Assembly (NCBI RefSeq): GCF_024362345.1
Contig: NZ_CP101505.1
Location: forward strand, 330,001-394,000
Source of the DNA: Polaribacter dokdonensis
Lineage (GTDB): Bacteria > Bacteroidota > Bacteroidia > Flavobacteriales > Flavobacteriaceae
DNA: 64,000 nucleotides
Direction: 5' to 3'
The translations under genes and the position numbers were made by a program. The notes under the pieces were generated by a model. The model did not search any database and had not been told where the DNA came from. It saw only the letters and a list, made by a program, of their open reading frames with translations. Shown piece after piece: positions 27,935-37,541 of the stretch; the first letter of the stretch is position 1; each line of letters starts with the position of its first letter.

Positions 27935-28885
27935 CTAGTTTAACAATTTAATAATTTGATTTGCTAGTTCTAAACCAGCTCTTTCTTGTGCCTCTTTAGT
28001 TGATGAACCAATATTTGGAGAAAGCGAAATTTCTGAGTTCATTAAAAGTTGAACTGCTGGGGTTGGTTCTGTTTCAAAAACATCTAAACCTGCATATTGT
28101 ACCTTACCACTTTCTATAGCACTTACTAAATCTACTTCGTTTAAAATTCCACCTTTTGCTGTATTTATAAAACCAACACCTTCTTTCATTTTATCGAACT
28201 CAGTAGCAGTAATAATATAATCTTCATGATTTGTTAAGTGCAAAGAGATAAAATCTGATTCTTTAAAAACATCATCAATTGCATCTGTATGAATGGTAAA
28301 ATCTATTTTTTGCTGATTGTAAAAGTCTAAAGTTATGGTTGCTTCTTCAACAAAATCATCATAAGCCATAACATGCATTCCTAAACCAATTGCAATTTTT
28401 GCAACTTCTTGGCCAACTTTATCAAAGCCTAAAATACCAATAGTTTTACCTCTTAATTCTGTACCTAAAGCATACGCCTTGTTTAATTCTTTAAAACGCA
28501 TATCTCCTTCTAAAGGCATTTCTCTATTAGATGAATGTAAAAAACGAGCCATACCAAAAAGATGAGCAAATACTAATTCTGCTACAGAACTTGCTGAGGC
28601 ATTTTTAGGATTTATTACATGTAAACCATTATCGATTGCAAAATCAACATCTATATTATCCATATTTACGCTTGAGTTTCCAATCAATTTTAAAGATGGG
28701 CAAGCTTCTATTAGTTCTTGTCTAATTTGGGTGTTTGAGTTTACTAAAACTCCATCAATATTATTATCATTAATAAAATTTTCTAATTGATTTTGAGCAA
28801 CTTTAGTAATGTTTACTTCAAAACCTGCTTTTTCTAAAGCTTCGATTCCTTTTAATGTAATTCCGTCGTTTGCTAATATTGTCAT
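27935..28885 (-). CDS. SerA-like dehydrogenase with degenerate active site
   Basis: A 316-residue relative of D-3-phosphoglycerate dehydrogenase, full length and collinear with the short Flavobacteriaceae SerA type. It follows serC closely, the usual serine pathway partner. Key residues are changed: the NAD-binding GxGxxG reads GFDKVG (153-158), the catalytic Arg in NTARGG is Lys244, and the catalytic His of the SPHIG motif is Asn291. The phosphate-binding loop RGGVGMDN reads NSSVNMDN (70-77). The acidic residue in DVFETEP remains. It may be an altered dehydrogenase, a regulatory pseudoenzyme or a non-functional copy. The frame is intact. Confidence 0.82.
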   Translation of the reverse strand: MTILANDGITLKGIEALEKAGFEVNITKVAQNQLENFINDNNIDGVLVNSNTQIRQELIEACPSLKLIGNSSVNMDNIDVDFAIDNGLHVINPKNASASSVAELVFAHLFGMARFLHSSNREMPLEGDMRFKELNKAYALGTELRGKTIGILGFDKVGQEVAKIAIGLGMHVMAYDDFVEEATITLDFYNQQKIDFTIHTDAIDDVFKESDFISLHLTNHEDYIITATEFDKMKEGVGFINTAKGGILNEVDLVSAIESGKVQYAGLDVFETEPTPAVQLLMNSEISLSPNIGSSTKEAQERAGLELANQIIKLLN

Positions 28886-28942
28886 TATCTATCTACAAAT
28901 TGAAATTTTGAAAACCTTAGGTTTGATTTTCAATATATTATT

Positions 28943-30007
28943 TTAATTATTTCTTTCTAATTCTTGCATTACATCTACTAATGCTTGCACACTATACAAA
29001 GGCAAAGCATTGTACATACTTGCTCTGTAACCACCTACAGATCTATGACCATGTAAACCATTAATGTTTGCATCTTGCCACATTTTATCAAACTTCTCAG
29101 TTAAGGAGTCATCTGTTAGTACAAAAGTTGCATTCATTGTACTTCTATCTTCCTTGGCTACAATTCCTTTAAATAATGGATTTCTATCAATCTCTGAATA
29201 TAAAAGTTCAGCCTTTTGATTGTTCACTTTCTCAATGAAAGGTATGCCTCCTAAATCTTTTAACCATTGTAAAGTTAACATCGATACATAAACAGGAAAA
29301 ACAGCTGGTGTATTGAACATGCTGTCTTTCTCTAAATGTGTTTGGTAGTTTAGCATAGAAGGTATTTGTCTTTCAACTTTACCTAAAATACCATCTTTAA
29401 TAATTACTAGAGTTGTGCCTGCTGGCCCCATGTTTTTTTGAGCTCCAGCATAAATTAAATCAAATTTTTCAAAATCTAATTGACGAGAAAATATATCTGA
29501 ACTCATGTCACATATTAAAGGAACATCAGTCTGTGGAAAATCTTTCATTTGAGTTCCTGCAACAGTATTATTACTAGTACAATGAAAGTAATCAGCATCA
29601 TTAGGTATTGAATATCCTTTAGGTATATAATTGAAACCTTTGTCTTTTGACGAGGCAACTTCTACAATTTCACCAAATTCTTTGGCTTCTTTAATGGCTT
29701 TATCAGACCAAGTACCTGTATTTAAATAAGCTGCTTTTTTTTGTAATAGATTATAAGCCACCATTAAAAACTCCATGCTTGCACCTCCATGTAAAAACAA
29801 AGCTTTGTATCCTTTATTCTCTAGACCTAAAAGTTCTAAAGCTAAGGCTCTAGCTTTTTCAATAACAGTTACAAATGGCTTACTTCTATGTGAAATTTCT
29901 ATTAATGATAAATTGTCATCATTAAAATTTAAAATAGCTTCAGATGCTTTTTGTAGAACTTCTTCTGGTAAAATACAAGGACCAGCACTAAAATTGTGTT
30001 TTTTCAT
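28943..30007 (-). CDS. serC: Phosphoserine aminotransferase
   Basis: A 354-residue PLP enzyme converting 3-phosphohydroxypyruvate and glutamate to phosphoserine (also used for pyridoxine synthesis). The family start KKHNFSAGP, HGGASMEF, CDMSSDIFSR and the PLP-Lys segment YAGAQKNMGPAG (about residue 185) are all intact. Length is normal. It lies between an acyl-CoA reductase-like gene (3-base gap) and the serA-like gene (57-base gap) on the minus strand. Unlike its neighbour it shows no missing catalytic residues. Confidence 0.96.
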   Translation of the reverse strand: MKKHNFSAGPCILPEEVLQKASEAILNFNDDNLSLIEISHRSKPFVTVIEKARALALELLGLENKGYKALFLHGGASMEFLMVAYNLLQKKAAYLNTGTWSDKAIKEAKEFGEIVEVASSKDKGFNYIPKGYSIPNDADYFHCTSNNTVAGTQMKDFPQTDVPLICDMSSDIFSRQLDFEKFDLIYAGAQKNMGPAGTTLVIIKDGILGKVERQIPSMLNYQTHLEKDSMFNTPAVFPVYVSMLTLQWLKDLGGIPFIEKVNNQKAELLYSEIDRNPLFKGIVAKEDRSTMNATFVLTDDSLTEKFDKMWQDANINGLHGHRSVGGYRASMYNALPLYSVQALVDVMQELERNN

Positions 30008-30010
30008 AAC

Positions 30011-31072
30011 TTATAATTTAGACAAGAATTCTAGTGTATTTACACCATCTGCATAATCTGTTAATTGTGGGTGTTGCGTTTGCCCAAAAGCAATTTCATG
30101 TTCTAGAAAGTCTTTTGCTACAATACACTGTATTTTTTCTCTGTCTTCATGTAACTTAATTTTTAAATCAACCTCATTATCATAATATTCGTAAAAAATA
30201 GTAGCAATAGGTGAGGAATAACTTTGATCTTCTTTTATCATTAAAAAACCATTTTCTAACAAATCAAACTCGCTCATTAAATAAACAGCCTTGTTATAAT
30301 CGTAGTTGTTTGCGTATTTAGCATTATTTATAATTTCTTTTTTGGTGTACATTCCATTAAAAAAGGCATCAAAATTATAATTTTTAGGAACATATAATTT
30401 AGAAACAGATCTGCATCCTAAACCAAAATATTGAAAAACATCATTTGCTAAACCAATATAATCTTCATCACCTTCATTACCTGTTATAACTGCAACAGAA
30501 TTTCTACTTTTTCTAATGATGTTTGGTTTGTTTTTAAAATAGTATTCAAAATAACGAGCTGTATTATTACTTCCTGTTGCTATTACAGCATCAAAATAGC
30601 TCAATTTTTCTTCAGTAAATGCAATTTTACCTTTAAAAGTTTCTTCCACGTATTCTAAATATTTAGCCAAAAATGGTAGTAAATGTTTATCACTAGAAGA
30701 TTGTTTTATAATCACTTCATGACCAGAAATTAAAACCGATAAAAAATCATGAAAACCAACCAAAGGTATGTTTCCAGCCATTATTATAGCTACCTTTTTA
30801 CTGGAATTTTTGGTAAGATTAACCTCTTTAATAAAATCATTTAAATTTTCTGTAGATAATGCTTTAGACCAACTTTGTATAGCAAATAAAATGTTGTCTT
30901 TGGTAAACCAAGAGTTATTTTCTTGTGCTAATTTAATTTGATGCTGAAACCCTTCAAAAAATAAATCATTATGCTCAATATTTGGTTTTTTCTCAATCTT
31001 ATCTGATGAAAACTGACTTAAAAAGTCACCTAATTTTGCGAATGCAGTAATTCTGTTTTGAATACTAGTCAT
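30011..31072 (-). CDS. LuxC-family acyl-CoA reductase-like protein
   Basis: A 353-residue aldehyde-dehydrogenase-superfamily protein of the LuxC/acyl-CoA reductase group. The nucleotide-binding [17 protein letters not shown] lies near 95-110 and the candidate nucleophile Cys in [10 protein letters not shown] near 222. Such enzymes reduce acyl-CoA to aldehydes, but the physiological substrate in Flavobacteria is unknown. The conserved placement before serC and divergent from a ferredoxin may hint at a redox step with ferredoxin as donor, which is inference. Confidence 0.85.
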   Translation of the reverse strand: MTSIQNRITAFAKLGDFLSQFSSDKIEKKPNIEHNDLFFEGFQHQIKLAQENNSWFTKDNILFAIQSWSKALSTENLNDFIKEVNLTKNSSKKVAIIMAGNIPLVGFHDFLSVLISGHEVIIKQSSSDKHLLPFLAKYLEYVEETFKGKIAFTEEKLSYFDAVIATGSNNTARYFEYYFKNKPNIIRKSRNSVAVITGNEGDEDYIGLANDVFQYFGLGCRSVSKLYVPKNYNFDAFFNGMYTKKEIINNAKYANNYDYNKAVYLMSEFDLLENGFLMIKEDQSYSSPIATIFYEYYDNEVDLKIKLHEDREKIQCIVAKDFLEHEIAFGQTQHPQLTDYADGVNTLEFLSKL

Positions 31073-31075
31073 TTA

Positions 31076-31121
31076 TTTGGTTGTCTATTATTTTGGCTTT
31101 ATTTTTGCAATTGCAAAGGTA
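31076..31121. promoter_or_regulatory. Divergent promoter region with palindrome
   Basis: Plus strand: TTTG at 31076-31079 and TATTTTTG at 31100-31107, spacing 20, a textbook Bacteroidota promoter for the ferredoxin. Minus strand: TACCTTTG from 31121 to 31114, a candidate -7 for the acyl-CoA reductase operon. The 14-base perfect palindrome TTTGCAATTGCAAA at 31104-31117 joins the two -7 elements. Confidence 0.6.
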
Positions 31122-31141
31122 CAAAAACAGAAAAGAAAATT

Positions 31142-31492
31142 ATGGCAATTATAATAACAGATGAGTGTATAAATTGTGGGGCTTGTGAGCCTGAATGTCC
31201 TAATACTGCAATTTACGAAGGTGCAGATGATTGGAAGTATGCAGATGGTACAGACTTAAGTGGAAATATTGTATTACCTAATGGAAAATCTGCAAATGCA
31301 GAGGAAGACCAAGAGCCTGTTTCTGATGAAATTTATTACATAGTTGCAGATAAATGTACAGAGTGTAAAGGTTTTCATGAAGAGCCACAATGTGCAGCAG
31401 TTTGTCCTGTAGATTGTTGTGTACCAGATGAAGATAATGTTGAAACAGAAGAAGTTTTGTTAGAAAAACAAGCGTTTATGCACAATTCATAA
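31142..31492 (+). CDS. 4Fe-4S dicluster ferredoxin
   Basis: A 116-residue ferredoxin with two [4Fe-4S] sites: [11 protein letters not shown] near the N-terminus and CTEC...C...CPVDCC in the second half, spaced with the extra loop seen in Alvin-type ferredoxins. A central acidic insert and acidic tail make it very negative, as expected of an electron carrier. The ATG at 31142 is used; an in-frame upstream TTG would add an unrelated leader. It is transcribed from a good promoter and is divergent from the acyl-CoA reductase/ser operon, with a terminator behind it. Confidence 0.94.
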   Translation: MAIIITDECINCGACEPECPNTAIYEGADDWKYADGTDLSGNIVLPNGKSANAEEDQEPVSDEIYYIVADKCTECKGFHEEPQCAAVCPVDCCVPDEDNVETEEVLLEKQAFMHNS

Positions 31493-31504
31493 ATAAGATA
31501 TTTT

Positions 31505-31537
31505 AAAAAAGCCTCTAATTTATTAGAGGCTTTTTTT
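31505..31537. terminator. Bidirectional terminator after ferredoxin
   Basis: AAAAAGCCTCTAAT pairs with ATTAGAGGCTTTTT, with an A run before and a T run after, between the convergent ferredoxin and carboxypeptidase-like regulatory-domain genes. Confidence 0.85.
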
Positions 31538-33038
31538 ATTCATATTTTTTTAGATAATTGGTTACCAATTGTCGGTTTTTCCAATGTTTTGTGTTGTATT
31601 CACTTACTGATAAGTATTGGTTTTTCTTTATTTTTTTGTCCTTAACAACTTTTTGAACCTGGTCTTTATCCATAGATACTACTTCAGATAAATAAACTTC
31701 TCTAATTTCTTTGGTATCCATTTCAATTTTGATATCGAACTTCACTTTATTTTTTGTTTCTGAATTTTCTTTAAACTTTATAGGCCTATGAACGTATGCA
31801 TAAGCACTTTTAGTTTCTTTAAAGTAAGAGTTGTACACTTTATCCTCTTTATTTTTCTCATAATATAGGGTTACTTTATTTACATCTTCAGAAACCTTTA
31901 TACCTAAAAGCCATTTTAGGTTCAAGTTCTGACCCTTTTTACCTTCTGCAAATTGATATTCTAATTTTGAAATGGTAAAATCTTTGGGATTAATGAATAT
32001 TTTACCACTAAATTTTGATTTCGATTTTCTAGGTTTAAAGTTGAGTACATACATTAAATCTGAACCTAAAAATTCATTGCTACTCAAAGAATGATGATAG
32101 TATTTGCTGTTTAAAAAGTTTTGTTGCTTTTTGAAATAGAAAAATCGGCCTTTATATTTAGCATTTGTAAAAGCGCTTGTTGCAGAAAACTCGTTAAACG
32201 TATTTACCAAATGTAAAGAGTCTGCATCTTGAATTACTTCTTTAATAGACAAAGAGTCTTCTATTTTAAATAACCCTGAACTAATTTTATAGGTTTTATC
32301 TTTATCCAAGTTTTTAAGTATTATGTTTTGTAAATCTTCTTGAGCTTTCTTTATCGTTATTTGTTTATTGTTTTGCATAGATTTAAAACCTTGCACAGTA
32401 TCTATTTTATCTACATTATAATATTTCTTAATTTTCTCTGAAAACACTTTTTTTGTTTTGAATTTCCCATAAAATTCATTGGAAAAAACAGGATCGCTAT
32501 TTTTTAGGTTGTTGGCATATGCTGCAAGTTCTTTTTCTGCCATTTTTTTCTTCTTTCTGCTAAGAAGTGCACTCTTATCTAAATTTAATTCTAAATTTTT
32601 AAAATTGATAATACTATTTTCTCTAACATAAAAATTACTGGTAGAAGCTCCTTTTACATAATTGTTCTTCATACTTCTTAATGTTTTTGCTACAATAGAA
32701 TCTAAAGATATTTTTTTAAGATTTAGTTTTATCTCTGCAAGTTCATTCACTTTCTCTTCTAGATATACAGTATAGTTTTTAGCCTTAAAATTCTTTTGAG
32801 ATAAAACCAAAGTCTCGTAATTTAGATTGGTAAATGTAATTTTAGCAACATTAGAAATATCTAAGGTAAATACTCCTTTACTATTTGTGGTAGTTCCGTT
32901 TTTTAAATCGGTAACAATAGCAATACCTTCTATTGGCTTTAGAGTTTTTTTACTAAGAACTTTTCCTGTTATTGATTGAGCATTAGAGGTAAAAATTAAA
33001 TTAGAAAATAGTAATGTAAGAAGTAATTTTTTTATCAT
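31536..33038 (-). CDS. Carboxypeptidase-like regulatory-domain envelope protein
   Basis: A 500-residue exported protein (signal peptide ending near SNAQ, residue 21). Residues about 22-95 form the carboxypeptidase-like regulatory beta sandwich found at the N-terminus of many Bacteroidota envelope proteins (ITGKVLSKKTLKPIEGIAIV). The long remainder is Lys-rich with alternating beta strands near the end and no enzyme motif I recognise. There is no plug or TonB receptor barrel. It is probably an outer-membrane-associated protein of unknown role; it stands alone between the ferredoxin terminator and ychF. Confidence 0.75.
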   Translation of the reverse strand: MIKKLLLTLLFSNLIFTSNAQSITGKVLSKKTLKPIEGIAIVTDLKNGTTTNSKGVFTLDISNVAKITFTNLNYETLVLSQKNFKAKNYTVYLEEKVNELAEIKLNLKKISLDSIVAKTLRSMKNNYVKGASTSNFYVRENSIINFKNLELNLDKSALLSRKKKKMAEKELAAYANNLKNSDPVFSNEFYGKFKTKKVFSEKIKKYYNVDKIDTVQGFKSMQNNKQITIKKAQEDLQNIILKNLDKDKTYKISSGLFKIEDSLSIKEVIQDADSLHLVNTFNEFSATSAFTNAKYKGRFFYFKKQQNFLNSKYYHHSLSSNEFLGSDLMYVLNFKPRKSKSKFSGKIFINPKDFTISKLEYQFAEGKKGQNLNLKWLLGIKVSEDVNKVTLYYEKNKEDKVYNSYFKETKSAYAYVHRPIKFKENSETKNKVKFDIKIEMDTKEIREVYLSEVVSMDKDQVQKVVKDKKIKKNQYLSVSEYNTKHWKNRQLVTNYLKKYE

Positions 33039-33115
33039 AATTTGGTTGATTTTTCATGAAAAGTAATTCAATTTTACTTTTGTAAATAAATATGAGTTTA
33101 AGTTTAACAAAGTAT

Positions 33116-33123
33116 TATATTTG
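33116..33123 (+). promoter_or_regulatory. -7 element of ychF
   Basis: TATATTTG matches TANNTTTG, 72 bases upstream of the ychF start. A second match, TACTTTTG, lies at 33075-33082. The leader between contains TTAACTTAAATTAAGTTAA, an AT-rich palindrome. Confidence 0.45.
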
Positions 33124-33195
33124 CATTCTCAAAATTTAAGAATACTTAACTTAAATTAAGTTAATTACCTTTCTTTTAAACTGTAAATTTTATTT

Positions 33196-34287
33196 ATGAA
33201 AGCTGGAATTGTAGGATTACCAAACGTAGGAAAATCAACTTTGTTTAACTGTTTATCAAATGCAAAAGCGCAAAGTGCTAACTTTCCTTTTTGTACAATT
33301 GAACCAAACTTGGGAGTTGTAAATGTGCCAGATACAAGAATTGAAAAGTTAGAAGAACTTGTTAATCCTGAAAAAGTTATACCTGCAACTGTAGAGATTG
33401 TAGATATTGCTGGTTTAGTAAAAGGCGCAAGTAAAGGTGAAGGTTTAGGAAATCAATTTTTAGCAAATATTAGAGAAACTGATGCAATTTTGCACGTTTT
33501 GCGTTGTTTTGATAACGATAATATTATTCATGTTGATAATTCTATTGATCCTGTTAGAGACAAAGAAACTATTGATATTGAGTTGCAGTTAAAAGATTTA
33601 GAAACGGTTCAAAAACGTTTAGAAAGAGTTAAACGAACTGCAAAAACGGGTAATAAAGAAGCACAAGCAGAATTAGTAGTTTTACTAAAAATAGAAGATA
33701 CTTTATTACAAGGTACTTCTGTTAGAGCTTTAGATTTTAATGAAAAAGAAGTTGAGTTTGTACAATCATTACAATTCATTACTGCTAAGCCAGTTTTATA
33801 TGTTTGTAATGTTGATGAAAACTCTGCAGTTTCTGGTAATGAATATGTAGAAAAAGTAAAAGAAGCTGTAAAAGAAGAAGATGCAGAAGTTATAGTTTTA
33901 GCTGTAGGTACAGAAGCAGATATTACTGAATTGGATGATTATGAAGAGCGTCAAATGTTCTTAGCAGATATTGGCTTAGAAGAAGCTGGTGTTTCACGTT
34001 TAATACGTTCTGCATATAAATTATTAAACTTACAAACCTATTTTACTGCAGGTGTTAAGGAGGTAAGAGCATGGACAATTCCTATTGGTTCTACAGCACC
34101 TCAAGCTGCAGGAGTAATTCATACAGATTTCGAAAAAGGATTCATTAGAGCAGAAACTATTGCTTATGAAGATTATGTTACTTATGGTTCTGAAGCCAAA
34201 GTAAAAGAAGCTGGTAAAATGAGAGTAGAAGGTAAGGATTATATAGTTAAAGACGGAGATGTTATGCATTTCAGGTTTAACGTATAA
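33196..34287 (+). CDS. ychF: Obg-family ATPase YchF
   Basis: A 363-residue OBG-family P-loop protein that hydrolyses ATP rather than GTP and binds ribosomes. Its activity in other bacteria is linked to oxidative stress and leaderless mRNA. G1 [12 protein letters not shown] (residues 7-18), G3 [10 protein letters not shown] (about 68-77) and the NVDE segment at the usual G4 place are visible, then a helical domain and a C-terminal TGS domain (about 280-363). Length and motifs are normal. Confidence 0.96.
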   Translation: MKAGIVGLPNVGKSTLFNCLSNAKAQSANFPFCTIEPNLGVVNVPDTRIEKLEELVNPEKVIPATVEIVDIAGLVKGASKGEGLGNQFLANIRETDAILHVLRCFDNDNIIHVDNSIDPVRDKETIDIELQLKDLETVQKRLERVKRTAKTGNKEAQAELVVLLKIEDTLLQGTSVRALDFNEKEVEFVQSLQFITAKPVLYVCNVDENSAVSGNEYVEKVKEAVKEEDAEVIVLAVGTEADITELDDYEERQMFLADIGLEEAGVSRLIRSAYKLLNLQTYFTAGVKEVRAWTIPIGSTAPQAAGVIHTDFEKGFIRAETIAYEDYVTYGSEAKVKEAGKMRVEGKDYIVKDGDVMHFRFNV

Positions 34288-34398
34288 TTGCTTAACTATC
34301 TAAAAAAACCATTTAACTATTAAATTATACCATTCGAATAATAATTGAAAAGCAACATTCATTAATTGTTTAGTTTTGAAGTGTTAAAACGTACAATT

Positions 34399-34572
34399 AT
34401 GATGTTTCTTTTAATTAAAGTTATTCTGTTAAATACTTTCGCTTTTGGTGTGTTAAAATATGCCATGACAATTTTAGTATTCTTTTTAATTTTTGCAGGA
34501 GCAAATACTCTTTTAGAGAGAGCAAAAGAAAATAAAGCGCTTAAGAACGAATTACTAATAAATAAACATTAA
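34399..34572 (+). CDS. Small membrane protein (57 residues)
   Basis: A short open frame with paired ATGs at 34399 and 34402. The first 40 residues are strongly hydrophobic (about two short membrane segments), followed by a charged helical tail (LLERAKENKALKNELL) that could form a coiled coil. A terminator lies 73 bases after the stop. No family is recognised. Hydrophobic start plus amphipathic tail suggests a real small membrane protein, but the call depends on conservation not visible here. Confidence 0.45.
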   Translation: MMFLLIKVILLNTFAFGVLKYAMTILVFFLIFAGANTLLERAKENKALKNELLINKH

Positions 34573-34644
34573 AAAATATTCAATAGAATGCTTGCGTAAA
34601 AGCAAGTAGTGTTTGATAGCACAACCCCTACTTATATTAAGTAT

Positions 34645-34684
34645 CAAAACCTCAATGATCCCTAGTTATTGAGGTTTTGTCTTT
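34645..34684 (+). terminator. Terminator downstream of the small membrane protein
   Basis: CAAAACCTCAAT pairs with ATTGAGGTTTTG (12 bp) and is followed by TCTTTT on the plus strand; the minus strand has no T run. It terminates plus-strand transcription before the convergent gcvT. Confidence 0.75.
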
Positions 34685-34700
34685 TATATAATAGTATGTT

Positions 34701-35786
34701 TTATTTATTGTAAAATGGTAATTTTACAACAGTAGCAGGTATTGCTTTTTTTCTTATTTGTATCAGAATTTGTGAACCCATTTTTGCAGAAGCAATAGGT
34801 ACATAACCTAAACCAATTCCTTTACTTAAACTAGGACTCATGGTTCCTGAAGTTACATTACCAATTGTATTACCTTCTTCATCAACAATATCATAACCTT
34901 GTCTTGGTATTCCTCTTGCATTTAGTTCAAAAGCTACAAGCTTTCTTGAAGGTTTCTCTTCTTTTTGTTTAGCTAAAGCATCAGCATTTACAAAGTCTTT
35001 GTTAAATTTTGTAATCCAACCTAAACCAGCTTCTATAGGAGAAGTGGTGTCATCTATATCATTGCCATATAAACAATATCCCATCTCTAAACGTAAAGTG
35101 TCTCTTGCAGCTAAACCAATTGGTTTAATTCCAAATTCAGCACCAGCTAAAAATACACGATTCCAAATTTGTTCTACTTCAGAGTTTTTACAATAAATCT
35201 CAAATCCACCTGAACCTGTATAACCAGTTGCAGAAATAATTACATGCTCTATTCCAGCAAAATCTCCGACTTTAAATTTGTAGAAAGGAATATCTGCTAA
35301 ATCTAGAGAAGATAAAGACTGCATAGCTTCTACAGCTTTAGGTCCTTGTATAGCCAATAAAGAATAATCATCAGATAAATCTTTAAGATCAGCTCCAAAC
35401 TCTTCATTATATTTAGAAATCCAATTCCAATCTTTTTCAATATTAGAAGCATTTACCACTAATAAATATTGATTATCTTTAATTCTGTAACAAATTAAAT
35501 CATCTACAATTCCATTTTCTGTATTAGGGAAACAACTGTACTGAGCATCACCAATTGCTAATTTAGAAGCATCATTAGAGGTTACTTTCTGAATTAACGC
35601 TAAGGCATTTTCTCCAGAAACTAAAAACTCACCCATATGACTTACGTCAAAAACACCAACAGATTCTCTAACTGTTAAATGTTCTGCAGTTACGCCTTCA
35701 TATTGTACGGGCATATTATAACCAGCAAAAGGTACCATTTTTGCTCCCAATTTCTCATGAACTTGATGTAAAGCAATATTTTTCAT
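34701..35786 (-). CDS. gcvT: Glycine cleavage system T protein (aminomethyltransferase)
   Basis: A 361-residue folate enzyme that releases ammonia from the aminomethyl-lipoyl group of the H protein and passes the carbon to tetrahydrofolate. Landmarks are [13 protein letters not shown] near residue 17, DVSHMGEF near 47, and [11 protein letters not shown] near 190, plus the C-terminal domain with [16 protein letters not shown]. Length is normal. It stands alone; gcvH and gcvP are not in the window. Confidence 0.97.
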   Translation of the reverse strand: MKNIALHQVHEKLGAKMVPFAGYNMPVQYEGVTAEHLTVRESVGVFDVSHMGEFLVSGENALALIQKVTSNDASKLAIGDAQYSCFPNTENGIVDDLICYRIKDNQYLLVVNASNIEKDWNWISKYNEEFGADLKDLSDDYSLLAIQGPKAVEAMQSLSSLDLADIPFYKFKVGDFAGIEHVIISATGYTGSGGFEIYCKNSEVEQIWNRVFLAGAEFGIKPIGLAARDTLRLEMGYCLYGNDIDDTTSPIEAGLGWITKFNKDFVNADALAKQKEEKPSRKLVAFELNARGIPRQGYDIVDEEGNTIGNVTSGTMSPSLSKGIGLGYVPIASAKMGSQILIQIRKKAIPATVVKLPFYNK

Positions 35787-35918
35787 TTGTAGATTTCTTT
35801 AATTTTTGGCTAAATTATTGAAAAATCAGCAATAACCAAGCACTAAATTTCTGTTAATATTTGTACTTAAAAAAGAATTAATCTTACATTTGAGTTTATA
35901 ATCTATAAATAAATTTTC

Positions 35919-37541
35919 ATGAAGGTTTTTAAATTTTTATTAGTTCTGTGTTTGGTATTTTCTGTAGAATCTATTGCTCAAGTCCCAACAGATTTTTTAT
36001 CAAAAGATTTTCATAAGGATAGAAGAGATGTATTACGTTCTAAAATGCCAAAGAATTCTGTGGCTGTAGTTTTTGCAAATCCATTAAGAAATAGAGCAAA
36101 TGACGTAGATTATGTGTTTCATCAAGATCCTAACTTTTATTATTTAACTGGTTATAGAGAACCAAATGGAGTTTTAGTTCTTTTTTCTGAAGAACAGACA
36201 GATGCTAAAGGCAATACTTATAATGAAATTTTATATGTACAAAAAAGAGATGCTAGAGCAGAACAATGGAATGGAAAACGTTTAGGAGTAGAAGGTGCTA
36301 AAAATGAGTTAGGATTTAAAATGGCATTTAATGCATCAGAATTTTTAAGTACGAATATTGATTATAAGAAGTTTGATAAAGTTTTTATAGAAAAGTTTAA
36401 TGACGATTATAGAAATTTAGGAGGTGCAGATATTTTTGATTTGGTAAAATCATTCAAAATAAAAGCAGCATATAATCCTGATGCATACCTTTCTAGAATG
36501 AAAGAGTATGTGTACAGTAATGTTGCACAAACACCTGTAGAAAGCAGTGCAAATGTGATTAATATCATAGACCGTTTATCAACTAGATCTGAAGAAATTA
36601 AAGATGATAAGTTGTTGAATGCCTATAAAACTGCAGAGTCAGATGCTATTAGAAAAAAAGTTCAGCAAAAAATTTCATTAGCATTAAAACCTAAAACCAA
36701 TATCGATTTAAATTTTTTACCTACTAATTTAGCTACAATGCGTGAAGTTAAAACTGCAGAGGAAGTAAAATTGTTAACCAAAGCAGTTAGAATTTCTGCT
36801 GTTGGACAAATTGAGGTAATGAAAGCGATGAAACCTCATATGTCTGAAACTGAATTACAAGGTATTCATGAATTTGTATACAAAAAATATGGAGCAGAGT
36901 ATGAAGGGTATCCTTCAATAGTTGGAGCAGGAAATAATGGCTGTATTTTACATTATATAGAGAATAACAAAACTAAAGTTGGTAACGATTTGGTTTTAAT
37001 GGATTTAGGTGCAGAGTATAGAGGTTTTACAGCAGATGTTACACGTACAATACCTGCAAACGGAAAATTTACCAAAGAGCAAAAAGAGATTTATGATTTG
37101 GTTTATGAAGCTCAAGAAGCTGGTATTGCTTTATATACAGTTGGTACGAGTATGGGAGCACCAAATCAAGCAGCAAGAAAAATTATAAACGAAGGTTTAT
37201 TTAAATTAGGTATCATAAAATCTGTAGATGAAAGACATAATTATTTCCCTCATGGAACTTCTCATCACATTGGTTTAGATGTACATGATCCAGGAAATTA
37301 CAATACGTTTGAAGAGAATATGGTAGTTACTATGGAACCTGGAATTTACATACCTGATGGGAGTCCATGTGATAAAAAATGGTGGGGAATAGGAATACGT
37401 ATTGAAGACGACATTTTAGTAACCAAAAACGGACCTGTGAATCTATCTGAAGAAGCACCAAGAACTACAGAAGCTATTGAAGCAATGATGGCTAAAAAAT
37501 CAGTTCTAGATGAATTTATTTTGCCAGATTTAGATAAATAA
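35919..37541 (+). CDS. Exported M24 aminopeptidase P-like peptidase
   Basis: A 540-residue metallopeptidase with a signal peptide (cleavage near SIAQ, residue 21), an aminopeptidase P N-terminal domain (about 30-170) and the pita-bread M24 fold (about 285-520). Metal ligands are seen in MDLGAEYRGFTADVTRT (two Asp), HGTSHHIGLDVHDPG (His), VTMEPGIYIP (Glu) and GIRIEDD (Glu). It should remove N-terminal residues before proline in the periplasm. Its stop overlaps the start of the next gene by one base. Confidence 0.92.
   Translation: MKVFKFLLVLCLVFSVESIAQVPTDFLSKDFHKDRRDVLRSKMPKNSVAVVFANPLRNRANDVDYVFHQDPNFYYLTGYREPNGVLVLFSEEQTDAKGNTYNEILYVQKRDARAEQWNGKRLGVEGAKNELGFKMAFNASEFLSTNIDYKKFDKVFIEKFNDDYRNLGGADIFDLVKSFKIKAAYNPDAYLSRMKEYVYSNVAQTPVESSANVINIIDRLSTRSEEIKDDKLLNAYKTAESDAIRKKVQQKISLALKPKTNIDLNFLPTNLATMREVKTAEEVKLLTKAVRISAVGQIEVMKAMKPHMSETELQGIHEFVYKKYGAEYEGYPSIVGAGNNGCILHYIENNKTKVGNDLVLMDLGAEYRGFTADVTRTIPANGKFTKEQKEIYDLVYEAQEAGIALYTVGTSMGAPNQAARKIINEGLFKLGIIKSVDERHNYFPHGTSHHIGLDVHDPGNYNTFEENMVVTMEPGIYIPDGSPCDKKWWGIGIRIEDDILVTKNGPVNLSEEAPRTTEAIEAMMAKKSVLDEFILPDLDK

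Noticed and set aside
31058..31141. Upstream TTG as the ferredoxin start.
   Set aside because: The frame passes through the promoter; the ATG at 31142 gives a standard ferredoxin N-terminus.
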